Shown in pieces: positions 42,119 through 51,247 of a DNA stretch of 64,000 bases. Source of the DNA: Slackia heliotrinireducens DSM 20476. Its GTDB lineage: Bacteria; Actinomycetota; Coriobacteriia; Coriobacteriales; Eggerthellaceae. Under the pieces are notes generated by a model. The model did not search any database. It saw nothing but the letters and a program-made list of their open reading frames with translations, and was not told the DNA's origin. The position numbers and the translations under genes are program-made. Position 1 is the first letter of the stretch. The number at the start of each line of letters is the position of its first letter. Location of the stretch: the NCBI RefSeq assembly GCF_000023885.1, contig NC_013165.1:1550001-1614000 (forward strand), written 5' to 3'.

Positions 42119-42302
42119 GATGGTTTCAAATAGTGTGCAATGTGCGCTTGAACAGGGTAAACTGTGAACAGATGGTTTCAAACGGAATCGAAAAGATTCG
42201 CGCGTTGGCTTAGCATTGGCTTAGGATTGGCTGAATTGAAAAGGTGGTCACGAATTCTGACCCGATTGGCTTAGCCGAAAAGGTAGTCACGAATGAATGA
42301 CG
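42119..42302. repeat. Cluster of short direct repeats next to the attachment site
   Basis: GATGGTTTCAAA occurs at 42119-42130 and 42171-42182. TTGGCTTAG occurs at 42205, 42216 and 42266. Units 42225-42263 and 42264-42302 are 39-bp tandem copies sharing GATTGGCT, GAAAAGGT and GTCACGAAT. They could be integrase arm-type sites or debris of insertion-sequence ends. No gene is supported between 42093 and 42352. Confidence 0.5.
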
Positions 42303-42352
42303 ACCGCTTACGCGAGAATTAATCGATTTCCCTGTCGAAAGAGAGCGTTGAT

Positions 42353-42667
42353 ATGTGCATGAATGCAGACTGGAATCACCTACGGGAAGAGCACGAGATA
42401 GCTTATCTGCGAGCCGATATTTGCCTGGGCTCTCCTCAGTCTTATAGCCTGGAAGAAAAGCGTCAAATCTACGAAGACATGGATGCCAGCACGAAGGCCA
42501 TTGATGCTGCAATGCGTGCAGACTTCTGGTCCATGCCGGCTGAAGTAAGAAGCCGCCTCCTCGACATGCTTGGTTCTTCAGGTTGCGAGACAAGGCAGTG
42601 GTGGGAAGATTTACTGGGCGCCCATCCGAGCGATTTGTCGCAAGAGAATCGAATGACGTTCCAGTAG
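42353..42667 (+). CDS. Small hypothetical protein
   Basis: The 104-residue protein has ATG codons at 42353 and 42359 and a moderate GAGAGCG upstream. It is acidic and helical in appearance, with two Trp-rich patches (FWSMPAEVR, RQWWEDLLG). No family is recognised. It is the only plus-strand gene in this part of the island and lies convergent to the TPR/cold-shock gene. It may be cargo or a regulator of the neighbouring pair. Confidence 0.45.
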   Translation: MCMNADWNHLREEHEIAYLRADICLGSPQSYSLEEKRQIYEDMDASTKAIDAAMRADFWSMPAEVRSRLLDMLGSSGCETRQWWEDLLGAHPSDLSQENRMTFQ

Positions 42668-42788
42668 CGTTGGCTCAAAGCATGCAAACAAGGCGGTTAA
42701 GCAACCGACTGCCTATGGAAATTGAGGGCGGAGATCATTCTCTCCGCCCTTCATTTACTGACTATTTCTTTGCGCTGGTCAACTAGGC

Positions 42789-45041
42789 TCAATCAATAAT
42801 TTCCGTAACTCTCCAACCCCAACGATTCTTCTTTCGATCCCATGATTTCTCCGCGACAAAATCGATAGTCTTGTAATCAGTCAGGTGATGCAGTTCGATG
42901 AGTTTGGCTGGCACATAGTACTCATCGCCCGTATTCTCGTCTTCTACAAAGCCAAAGTCTTTCTTGGCATATCGGCTTCTTGCAAATTGGAACCTGCCAG
43001 TTCCTTTGAGCTTATAGCTGTCTTCCTCTGCTTCAGCTCCAAGTTCAAGAGTTGTCGCTTCCCACTCCCATGTCCCTTTGACCAAAGCTGACTTCGGTGG
43101 CTTGTAGGTCTTGCGACATGATCCGCTAGCTTGCTGGAACTGCTTTGCCTGCTTACCATCGAGCAGTGCGGGCGAAACCCAAACCCGCATTTGCCTTGAA
43201 TTGACAAATCCGAAGTTTTGAACGAGATCGATTTGACCTGAGTACGTGGACGTAAATTGCTTGGCCATCGTGGCCTCAGGAAAAGGCTCAATCGCGCCAA
43301 TTATTGATTTATGCTCTGAACCGAAGCGACCACGATAGCATAAGCCATTGGAAACGCATGATGCTATGTCTTCCCGCTTTACAGCGATGCGGAAATAGCA
43401 ATCGCGCGAAGGGTCATCCACGACGATATGTGCAAGGTTTTGGTCCGCTATTACCTTGTCGACATAGAACTGGGTCCAGGGCAATTCCTCAGCAACTAGC
43501 TCAGTTGCTCCCTGGGAAAGCTGGGAATATAGCAATTCGTTGCTATCTACTGATTCAGTATTAGCGAACCAATCCTCTTGCTTCAAAATGCCTGCGCCCT
43601 CAGAGGTGCGCCATCCGTTTGCTTCACATAGCTTATCCAATAGAAGAACCTCGGCTTTCGCCTCTGGGTATCTACCGGTACGAGCAAACAAAACCGCTGC
43701 ATCTTCGTGGAGGCTGCGCGAGAATTGGTCGTTATTCGAAATGGATAACCCCATGAAAAGGCATTTCTCGTAATTATCTGGAGCTTCCGTTTCCCATGTT
43801 TTTGCATATGCTCGCCAAGCCCATGGCTCTGTCTGACTCTTGGCCACGATTGGGGCAAGCCTTTCACGAGCCTCAGAATACCTGCCCACTTCGCAGAGAA
43901 GCTTTCCGAGCTTATACGGTTCCCATATCCAATCGGAACACCTCGGGTCGTCGAGTAAAGGTATCACCCGCTCGCACCCAGCGTTTTTAATCTCGATAGT
44001 GGCGATTGGATTTCCAGAAGCGTCGTTAGACATCAGGGCGTCAAGATATGCTTTGACCAAGTCCTGCGCATGGGAAGGCATTTGCTTGCCCTCGTACTCC
44101 CTCGGCTGGAATGCGTCGCGATCGAGAGCATCAAGACCGTACCATTCTACGAGCTGCAACACATCAACGGGTCTTTCCTGCAGGCTGACGAAGAACATGG
44201 TCAGCACTTCTTGACGATGCAAGGCTGTACCTCGCCCCCAGTGAACAGCTTCGTTGAGCATTTCTTCGATTTGGCCAAGGCTCTTTCTCTCTCGGAGCTT
44301 CCATCCTATGCCCGCAAACTTTCCCGCTGCATATGCAGCGGCCTCGTGCGTATCGAACACGTCCGGGATAATCGCTCGGATGGCTGAAAGGGTGTAGATG
44401 AAACCGCGAAGGTTCATGCCATTCCCTTGCTCGTTGCCAGCGTATGACTTCAGGTCATCGTAGAAAGCCCACGCAAGTGCGTTGCCTGCGATTTCGCTTG
44501 GCACTCGCACCTGGGTCTGGCCGGAAACGATAGCGGACCATGGAGCGTCTGCAATTCCCAGCCATCTCACAACAGCAGATGATTGATCGTATGGTTTTAG
44601 GCAAACAATCAGCATCCTAGCAATGTCCTCCGTGTAAAGTGGAGACCTCGGTCGCCAGAGGCATATTTCGCTGCAAAGGATTTGCAGGTCGTTGATCTTG
44701 TTGTTCTTCCTGAGCGCCCATCCCACTTTGAGAACGTGCTTTTCGAGGTTTTCAACGAACATCTCATCTCGAGACGGATTTGTTGGAAACTTCCGAATTT
44801 GCGCGAGGACACTGCAATATGCCCGAATATCACCACAGAACTTTGTATTGGTCTCGTAGTATCGCTTCAAGCAGTCGTACAGAACCCACGTGTACGCTTG
44901 CATGAACGTCTCTTCTCTATTACCTCGTGAGTAATAGCTTTTCGCAAGGTTATATGCGTCTTTGAGCTGACCGCCTTTTCGCAGATCGGTGATCCTGCTA
45001 GCCTCTTCACTCGGCTCGTATCTTCTGCTTCCGTAAGCCAT
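42789..45041 (-). CDS. TPR-repeat protein with C-terminal cold-shock-like OB domains
   Basis: The 750-residue protein starts at 45041 with GGCGGAG upstream, 25 bp after the helicase gene. Residues 1-500 are helical with TPR-like repeats (for example GKLLCEVGRYSEARERLAPI). Near residues 595-640 a cold-shock-like segment reads TSTYSGQIDLVQNFGFVNSR; a second one near 665-745 has GTGRFQFARS, KDFGFVEDENTG and YYVPAKLI. FGFV is the RNP-1-like core of nucleic-acid-binding OB folds. It should be cytoplasmic and bind RNA or single-stranded DNA. Operon pairing with a NERD helicase suggests a defence or RNA-quality-control system. No catalytic domain is seen. Confidence 0.75.
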   Translation of the reverse strand: MAYGSRRYEPSEEASRITDLRKGGQLKDAYNLAKSYYSRGNREETFMQAYTWVLYDCLKRYYETNTKFCGDIRAYCSVLAQIRKFPTNPSRDEMFVENLEKHVLKVGWALRKNNKINDLQILCSEICLWRPRSPLYTEDIARMLIVCLKPYDQSSAVVRWLGIADAPWSAIVSGQTQVRVPSEIAGNALAWAFYDDLKSYAGNEQGNGMNLRGFIYTLSAIRAIIPDVFDTHEAAAYAAGKFAGIGWKLRERKSLGQIEEMLNEAVHWGRGTALHRQEVLTMFFVSLQERPVDVLQLVEWYGLDALDRDAFQPREYEGKQMPSHAQDLVKAYLDALMSNDASGNPIATIEIKNAGCERVIPLLDDPRCSDWIWEPYKLGKLLCEVGRYSEARERLAPIVAKSQTEPWAWRAYAKTWETEAPDNYEKCLFMGLSISNNDQFSRSLHEDAAVLFARTGRYPEAKAEVLLLDKLCEANGWRTSEGAGILKQEDWFANTESVDSNELLYSQLSQGATELVAEELPWTQFYVDKVIADQNLAHIVVDDPSRDCYFRIAVKREDIASCVSNGLCYRGRFGSEHKSIIGAIEPFPEATMAKQFTSTYSGQIDLVQNFGFVNSRQMRVWVSPALLDGKQAKQFQQASGSCRKTYKPPKSALVKGTWEWEATTLELGAEAEEDSYKLKGTGRFQFARSRYAKKDFGFVEDENTGDEYYVPAKLIELHHLTDYKTIDFVAEKSWDRKKNRWGWRVTEIID

Positions 45042-45066
45042 CGCTCCGCCTTAGTGTCGTTTTGGG

Positions 45067-47967
45067 CTAGTCGAGTGCGTAATACGTCTTTATCGCAGAG
45101 ACGATGTGTTCGTACAGGGTCATGCTTCCAGACAGGTATTTGAAATTGCTCACCGTCTGGTCTTTTCTATAGTTTGCGCGGATGATGACGCTCTCGCTGT
45201 CTTGGCATGCCTTCAGGATGTCCAGATAGTTTGATGACTCCTCGATTTCGAGCACCGAATCAGCAAGTGCGCCTTCATTCAGGTGGTCATACAACCATTT
45301 CATCGGGGTGGTACTAGCTTGGCTTTGGTCGTCCTGGCCGTTTCCGAATGCAGCCCTGAAATCGGCGAACAATTCCTTGTCGCCCGTGGACAGAGTCAGT
45401 CTTGTGACCTCACCTTTCTTGTTGTAGTAGAAGATAACTTTAGCTGTAGTCGTGTCTTTTTCGATTTCGCAAATCACCTGGTATTGTGCCAGCTTGCTCG
45501 AAGACACCTTGAACCCATCCGGTTCAAGGGTTCCCACGGCCGCAAGTATCTCCGAGGCAATATCGTCTCCGGTTGCTCGGAAGATCACATCGTTGCACGC
45601 CGAAGGAGCACCTTGGCCGCTCGTGCCAAATTCCGTCTTCTCAAACGGCGACACGGGCTCCCAACGGACAAGGTTGACATGTTCCTCGGCACGACTGATT
45701 CCGGTGTAAAGGAAGCGGAAATAGTTTTCGTTGCGCCTTCCTCCATCTATCCTGGTTGAGAAGGTCACGGTGTTCCATTTGTACGACATAGCCTTATGGA
45801 CGGTCATGCACCATCCGTATTTGACTTGCGCCGCATTGGACCACAGATAGTATTCCGTTCCCCGTGTCAGGCTCTTCTTCTGAACCTCTCGGCGGTGCTT
45901 CTCCTCATACGAGGTTCGCCTCCTCTTGTCTTTCGGGTCCCGGTAGACGCCCTCTTTGGTTTCGACGAAGTCGCCATTATCGATCATCTCTTTGTAGTAG
46001 CTGCTCTTTTCGAAAGGATTCCTCGCCAAAGCCTCTCTGAAGAGCTTTTCTACATGTATTCGCAGGGCAATGTCCTCCATCGTGCTCAGCTTTGAGTCTT
46101 CCGATTCGAGGAGTTCCTTGATGAAGCGTATCTCGAGCGTTTCGTCGAAGCCGTCAACGTTTAACCGTACATCAGCCTCGACCAGCGTAAGCCTAATCGG
46201 AGCATCGCTACCATTGATGTCCACATCAATTGATGTCTCGTTTCCAAGTCCGACGATGGTTCCAAATGTGCCGTTGGGAATTCTCGTTGGTTCAGGCGAT
46301 CCGAATTGGAAGACAGACCCTTCCTCGGAAGAGGCGCTCGACGACGAAGGGTAAGCTAGAACCTCGTTCTCGAAGATGATTATGTCTCCAATTGAACAGC
46401 GAGGGCCGTTTTGCCTGATTCGCCTCTTGATGTATCCATTAAGACCGCATGACTGGCTGTTGGTGTACGAGAGAACCTTGTGTGAGCGCCAGTCGCTCTC
46501 AGCTTCCCTCAAGAGCTTAGCTTCGTCGTTCTGTCCGCAAATGGCGAGCTGATCATTGGCGGTTAACACGAGATGGGAAAGGCGTCCGATCCTGATTGCG
46601 TTTGCTATATCAAGGCAGACTTGCTGGATTCCCGTTGGAGTTTGAGTGTCCGGCAATTCTATCGATGTCATGCTGATTCGGCCACGATAGTACTCAGGGT
46701 TGAGACACGATTCGCTCCATGAGCCAAAACCGAGCTGGAACTTGTCGCCGACGAACACGACTTTGTTGCCTGCGAGCTTGTCCTCGCCGATTCCAAGATG
46801 TTCGAGAAGGTCGCTGAGAAGCTTCCCGGATCCAAATTGAATGGCTTCGCCCACGCGCATTGAGTCTGTAACCATCTGGCTCTCGTAGATGATGAAGGCT
46901 GTCTTCGCAGGCTTATCGTCAGCGGGCATTGCGCCATCCAAGTCGTCAAAAGCCCTTGGTTCTTCGAGTTCTGCAAGGGGAATGAACTTGCTACCATCCT
47001 CGGCGACTTTCGTCGACGAGAAATCGAATATCGCCGAATAAAGGCTCTCGACCTCATCGATGCTTCCGAGCAGGTTGTGTTTGACCCTATTCGACAGGGC
47101 GAATACTCTCGCCGACGAAAAACCGGCGTCTAATGCCGCCTCTCTAATCTCGGAAGAAATGGCCGCCTTCCCAGATCCGACGGTTCCAGTAATTGCAAGG
47201 ACGGGGATGTCGCTCACGAAGAACTCAGCCACCCTGTCTTTGATTGTTTCGTCGATGGACGATTTTCCTTCAGGGACAATCGGCTTAGGTAGCACCCCGA
47301 GCGATTCGGGAGTAATCGTCAGGTCGTATTCTTCAGACTTGAAAACCCGATCATTGAAGTAATCGAGGAATTTGCTGCCGAGCAGGCCAGCGGGTTCGTC
47401 GCCAACTGAAACGATGTCGTATAGCTTTTCGAGGTAATTACCTCTGTCGGCTATAAAGAAGCATGGCCTATATTGCCCTGGTATCACGCCGAATACATCC
47501 ATCTCCCCCTGGAAACACACCATGGTGGTAATGTGCCGGGGATTGAACTTGCTCAGATTACGACAGAAGGTTTCAAGGATTCTTGCCAGGCGTTCTCTTT
47601 GCAAGCCCGTTTGATAGAAGGGATTAGGGCTGCTTCCGCCCTTTACCTGGATTCCCGCCGACGTCTCCCATCGACCTCTTCTGAAATCTTGCTCATCGGG
47701 AAGGGTTAGTTCGCCAGAGTAGTCCTTGAAATCGATGATTATCATCTTGCTGTCTGTGATAAGAAGCGCATCAATTTGAAGGTCTTGGTTTACAAGGCAT
47801 TTTGGCATGCCGATCAGAAGAGCGTCGATACCCTTCTTTTCAAAGAAAGCCTTAACCGCTCTCGCGAAGTAGCGGAAGAACTCGTTTTCGTGAGATTTGT
47901 CTGCAATGCCGCAGCGTACGTTAACTATATCCTCGGACATCTCGCAACCCAACCATTCAAATGCCAT
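45067..47967 (-). CDS. NERD-domain SF1 helicase with altered Walker motifs
   Basis: The 966-residue protein opens with a NERD-type nuclease-like domain (about 15-150): Asp66 in LQIDALLI, then IIIDFKDYSG with Asp79 and Lys81. The SF1 helicase follows: Walker A GTVGSGKA (261-268) has Ala where Thr/Ser normally binds Mg-ATP; the Walker B region IIYESQM (359-365) has Tyr for the first Asp but keeps Glu362; motif III is FVGDKFQLGFG; late motifs TVHKAMSYKWN and YTGISRAEEHVNLV are intact. Candidate starts are 47967 and 47940, neither with a good ribosome site. A TATAAT (47994-47989) precedes both. The TPR/cold-shock gene is the operon partner. Confidence 0.8.
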   Translation of the reverse strand: MAFEWLGCEMSEDIVNVRCGIADKSHENEFFRYFARAVKAFFEKKGIDALLIGMPKCLVNQDLQIDALLITDSKMIIIDFKDYSGELTLPDEQDFRRGRWETSAGIQVKGGSSPNPFYQTGLQRERLARILETFCRNLSKFNPRHITTMVCFQGEMDVFGVIPGQYRPCFFIADRGNYLEKLYDIVSVGDEPAGLLGSKFLDYFNDRVFKSEEYDLTITPESLGVLPKPIVPEGKSSIDETIKDRVAEFFVSDIPVLAITGTVGSGKAAISSEIREAALDAGFSSARVFALSNRVKHNLLGSIDEVESLYSAIFDFSSTKVAEDGSKFIPLAELEEPRAFDDLDGAMPADDKPAKTAFIIYESQMVTDSMRVGEAIQFGSGKLLSDLLEHLGIGEDKLAGNKVVFVGDKFQLGFGSWSESCLNPEYYRGRISMTSIELPDTQTPTGIQQVCLDIANAIRIGRLSHLVLTANDQLAICGQNDEAKLLREAESDWRSHKVLSYTNSQSCGLNGYIKRRIRQNGPRCSIGDIIIFENEVLAYPSSSSASSEEGSVFQFGSPEPTRIPNGTFGTIVGLGNETSIDVDINGSDAPIRLTLVEADVRLNVDGFDETLEIRFIKELLESEDSKLSTMEDIALRIHVEKLFREALARNPFEKSSYYKEMIDNGDFVETKEGVYRDPKDKRRRTSYEEKHRREVQKKSLTRGTEYYLWSNAAQVKYGWCMTVHKAMSYKWNTVTFSTRIDGGRRNENYFRFLYTGISRAEEHVNLVRWEPVSPFEKTEFGTSGQGAPSACNDVIFRATGDDIASEILAAVGTLEPDGFKVSSSKLAQYQVICEIEKDTTTAKVIFYYNKKGEVTRLTLSTGDKELFADFRAAFGNGQDDQSQASTTPMKWLYDHLNEGALADSVLEIEESSNYLDILKACQDSESVIIRANYRKDQTVSNFKYLSGSMTLYEHIVSAIKTYYALD

Positions 47968-48038
47968 CCACGTCAAATGATGGTTTCAATTATAAATGAT
48001 TGCGAGGTCAAGTTGGTTTCTGCTTGAGATGGATGCTT

Positions 48039-49430
48039 TTACAGAGAGGTTATATATCCTGGCGTCCCAGCCGCGTCAATGCGCATGTACGTATAGCTAG
48101 TATTCGAGCTAGACCACACCGTCCCGTTGCCGCCAACAAGCGACGTGGAACATGCATAGAAGCACTGTGACCCGCTGATGCCGCTCAAAGGCAGCGCCCA
48201 CGTGGAGTCGGCGTAGATAGTGGCAAGCGAGGAGCAGCTGGAGAACGCGTAGTACAGGTCCGTCAGCGTCGACGGGTCGAAGCCCCGGAAGTCCAGCGTG
48301 GTAACCGCGCACGAGGCAAACATGAACCGCATCGAGCGTACTCCAGAGAGGTTGCTCAGTCCCGATACGCTCGCTAGGTTCGTGCAGCTGTAGAACAGGT
48401 ACTGGAAGTTCAGGTACGTGAATCCCGCCATGTCCGCCGCGAACGTCGCGCTCGTGAGTTGCTGCCGGTGCGTCGGCCCGGTGACGCCGTCCCAGGGCGT
48501 GAAGCCGAGCCCCACGTACTTCGCTTCCGCGCAGATGCGCCCAGATGCGACTAGCGTGCGGTTACTGTCTGGAGTGGCCGATGCCGTGAGTACGCCCTCG
48601 CCGTCGTCGTAGTAGTGAGCGTAGAACCAGTGCCGCCCGTCGTTGTTCGGGTCGGTAAGCACGCCGCCGCTTCCGAGCTTGCACACGCTCGCACCGCTCG
48701 TGCTGGACGGCACAAAGCCGTCGGTGCCGCCGACCAGGCGATTGCACCCGTTGAACATGAGCGACCCGGAAAGCCCCACGTTGCTGAACGACGTGGCGAA
48801 GATCGTCTCCAGCGCAGGGCAGCTCGTGAACATCTGGACCGCGCTCGTGATGCCGGAGAGGTTCTCGAAGCCCGAGACCTCGGTCATGCTCTGGAACGAG
48901 TTGAACAGGTAGCTCGCGTTGGTCATGCCCACCTGCGTCCAGGAGGAGTGGATCACGACCTTCTTCACCTGCAGCTTGATTGAGTCGTAGGGCCTCGCAG
49001 ACGCCGAGGAGTAGCCAGCGGGGTTGATCTCCCATGCGTCCACCGGCACGCCGCCCGAGTAGCAGTGCCGTCCGTCCACGTAGTTGAACTCCAACGTGCC
49101 AAGCGAGGTCAGCACCGCGCGGGGCTTCAGGCCCACGTCCCAGTTCAACGCCAGTATCGCTGCCGCCATGTCTCCTGGCCGGTACTGAGTTGATAGCCCG
49201 TTCTGCCCGCGTATCGCATCAGCGATATCCTCAAATACCGAATCGGAGAGCACGCCGCTCTGAAGTTGCTTATACTGCTGCGCCTGGTAGTTGCCAGCGT
49301 TCGTCCCGTCGAGGGCGGTGATGGCAGCCGCCATCTGCCCGGGCTTGTACAGCGTGGCAACGCCAGCCTGGAAGCGTATCGCGTTGGCGATGTCGGTGAG
49401 TATCGATGTCGCTATCGTTCCAACGGCCAT
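48039..49430 (-). CDS. BspA-like leucine-rich phage tail-associated protein
   Basis: The 463-residue protein begins with two copies of a 45-residue motif (IADAIRxQxG...YxPGxMAAAIxAL, about 8-38 and 66-92), which also occurs in tail proteins of gut phages. The remainder carries DUF285/BspA-type repeats: YLFNSFQSMTEVSGFENLSG, FMFASCAVTTLDFRGFD and related units. Such repeats mediate surface adhesion. It starts 2 bp after the fibre gene stop and is last of the structural block. It probably forms a tip or receptor-binding protein. Confidence 0.75.
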   Translation of the reverse strand: MAVGTIATSILTDIANAIRFQAGVATLYKPGQMAAAITALDGTNAGNYQAQQYKQLQSGVLSDSVFEDIADAIRGQNGLSTQYRPGDMAAAILALNWDVGLKPRAVLTSLGTLEFNYVDGRHCYSGGVPVDAWEINPAGYSSASARPYDSIKLQVKKVVIHSSWTQVGMTNASYLFNSFQSMTEVSGFENLSGITSAVQMFTSCPALETIFATSFSNVGLSGSLMFNGCNRLVGGTDGFVPSSTSGASVCKLGSGGVLTDPNNDGRHWFYAHYYDDGEGVLTASATPDSNRTLVASGRICAEAKYVGLGFTPWDGVTGPTHRQQLTSATFAADMAGFTYLNFQYLFYSCTNLASVSGLSNLSGVRSMRFMFASCAVTTLDFRGFDPSTLTDLYYAFSSCSSLATIYADSTWALPLSGISGSQCFYACSTSLVGGNGTVWSSSNTSYTYMRIDAAGTPGYITSL

Positions 49431-49432
49431 GA

Positions 49433-51247
49433 TCAGAAGCTTTCGTTCGAGAGGTCGTCAAGTGCGGCAATGGCGTCGTCCACGTACTTCTTCGTGGCGA
49501 AGTTCGCATCAGCGGTCGGTGTGATACCCGAAACGGCCCCAGTGAATGTGGCACCCGTAAGCGCGGCATAACCGGAGAGGTCAATCGAGAGCACGCCGTT
49601 GGAGAGCGAAAGCGGCGACGATGCCGTGAATGCAGCAGCCACGTCGTATATGTTGCAAAGCCCCGTCACGGTAAGAGAGGTCGCGGCGATTCTGCTGGCG
49701 GGAGCCGCTTCGGCGGTGTTAATCATCAAGTTGCCTGTCGTGGTGTTCAGGAAGACGCAGTCGGCGGGCACCGAGTAGAAGTCACCGGCAGGAATCGTCA
49801 CCGCCTCCGTATCGCCCGGGTCTACGTCGAAGTCGGTGGTCGTCTCGAACTTGCGCATCAAACCGAACTCGGCCACGCGCTGCAGGATCGCGCTCGCGTA
49901 CCCGCTGTTCTTCGACACCATCGTTATCACGTCGAGCTCGCGATATTGCCCGTTGAAGATCATGTCGTATGAGCGGTATCCCTGACTCGTGTCCTGCCCG
50001 AGCGAGACCCAGTAGCGGCCCTCGCTGTCCGGGTGGCGCGGATAAGTCCACTTCTGCCAGAACGTCGGCGCTAAATGCTGGGTATCCGTGTTTGCAGATA
50101 AATCGACGGATAGTTCGCCGTTCGAAAGCGAAAGCGGGTTCTGCGGAGTGAATGTCGTGCCGTCAGCGCCAGCGGGACCCGTAGCTCCTGTAGCGCCGGT
50201 TGGCCCCTGCGGCCCAACAAGGTCGGCGGAGCTCGTGCCCGATGCGCTCGTGACGGAAAGCACGGTTCCATTCCACGAATGCGTGCAGCTCACGCCGTCG
50301 CTGCCGGCTGCTCCAGTCGCACCGGTTTCGCCCTTGGGACCTGTTTCACCCTGGATGCCCTGCGGCCCCTGTGCGCCCGTATCACCCTTTGGCCCCTTTG
50401 GTCCTGTAGCACCAGTTGCGCCCGTTTCTCCGGTTTCGCCTTTAGGTCCCTGAGCACCGGTAGCCCCTGTATCGCCCTTATCTCCCTTGGGTCCGGTCTC
50501 ACCCTGAATTCCCTGAGGTCCACGATCTCCGGTGTCACCCTTGTCGCCTTTCGGACCCTGCTCGCCGGTATCGCCCTTGTCTCCCTTTGCGCCTTTAGAG
50601 ACATCGGCCGTCGTAGTGCCGTTCTTGTCGGTGATGGTAATGGTCACGCCATCGGCGGTCTGCGTCACAGTGGCAGTCGGGCTGAACCCGTCAGCGCCAT
50701 CGGCTCCATCGAAATCCCCGCGCTGGGCGGCATCCTGCAAGTCGCTAACGGCTTGGTTTGCCGCCTCTGCCGCCTCATTGGCTGCCTCAGCGGCTTCCGT
50801 GCTGATGTCCGCTGCATTCTCGTATGCTGCAATGGCCTGCACAAACAGCGTGAACCCATCCTCGGGTTCCAAACCATCAATCAAAACCTTCTCGACTCGG
50901 ATGTTGAAGTTGCGCGTGGAAAAGTAGCGGTCATCGCCCAGCGACAACATGATGCTCGCATCCACGACACCAGCAGCCTCGCACATCGCTGCCGGGTAGA
51001 ACACCTTGAACGTGCCGACAGAAGCATCGACCGCATCGAACTCGGTAGTCCCACGTTTGCCGTTCTGCCTATGCGTCCAGACGAGATATGCCGTAGCGCC
51101 GGTCAGGTTCGCCGCAGCTCCGGCTTAACGGACGGAGAGCGCGATCCCGCGCCCCTCGGCGTCCATAGGCGAGGCAACCAGTATGTCGCTGATTGTCTGG
51201 TCGGCCACATTCCAGACGAGTTCGTGCAATCCGTAGTTATCAAGCAT
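49433..51247 (-). pseudogene. Collagen-like phage tail fibre (BppU-type) interrupted by TAA
   Basis: The natural start is ATG 51247, coupled to the previous stop (TGATG). It reads MLDNYGLHELVWNVADQT and reaches an in-frame TAA at 51127-51125 after 40 codons. The same frame continues with AGAAANLTGATAYLVWTHRQ, the expected middle of a BppU-like N-terminal domain, and stays open for 563 more codons. A GTG at 51004 might allow a 523-residue restart product. The remainder has an Ala-rich helix, about 34 Gly-X-Y triplets, an OB-like shaft and a C-terminal NGVLSIDLSGYAALTGATFTG pattern (part) typical of fibre tips. One point mutation could restore it. Confidence 0.8.

Noticed and set aside
42047-42130. 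A second complete tRNA gene
   Set aside because: Only the 3' half is present. The following bases cannot form a D arm or acceptor 5' strand.
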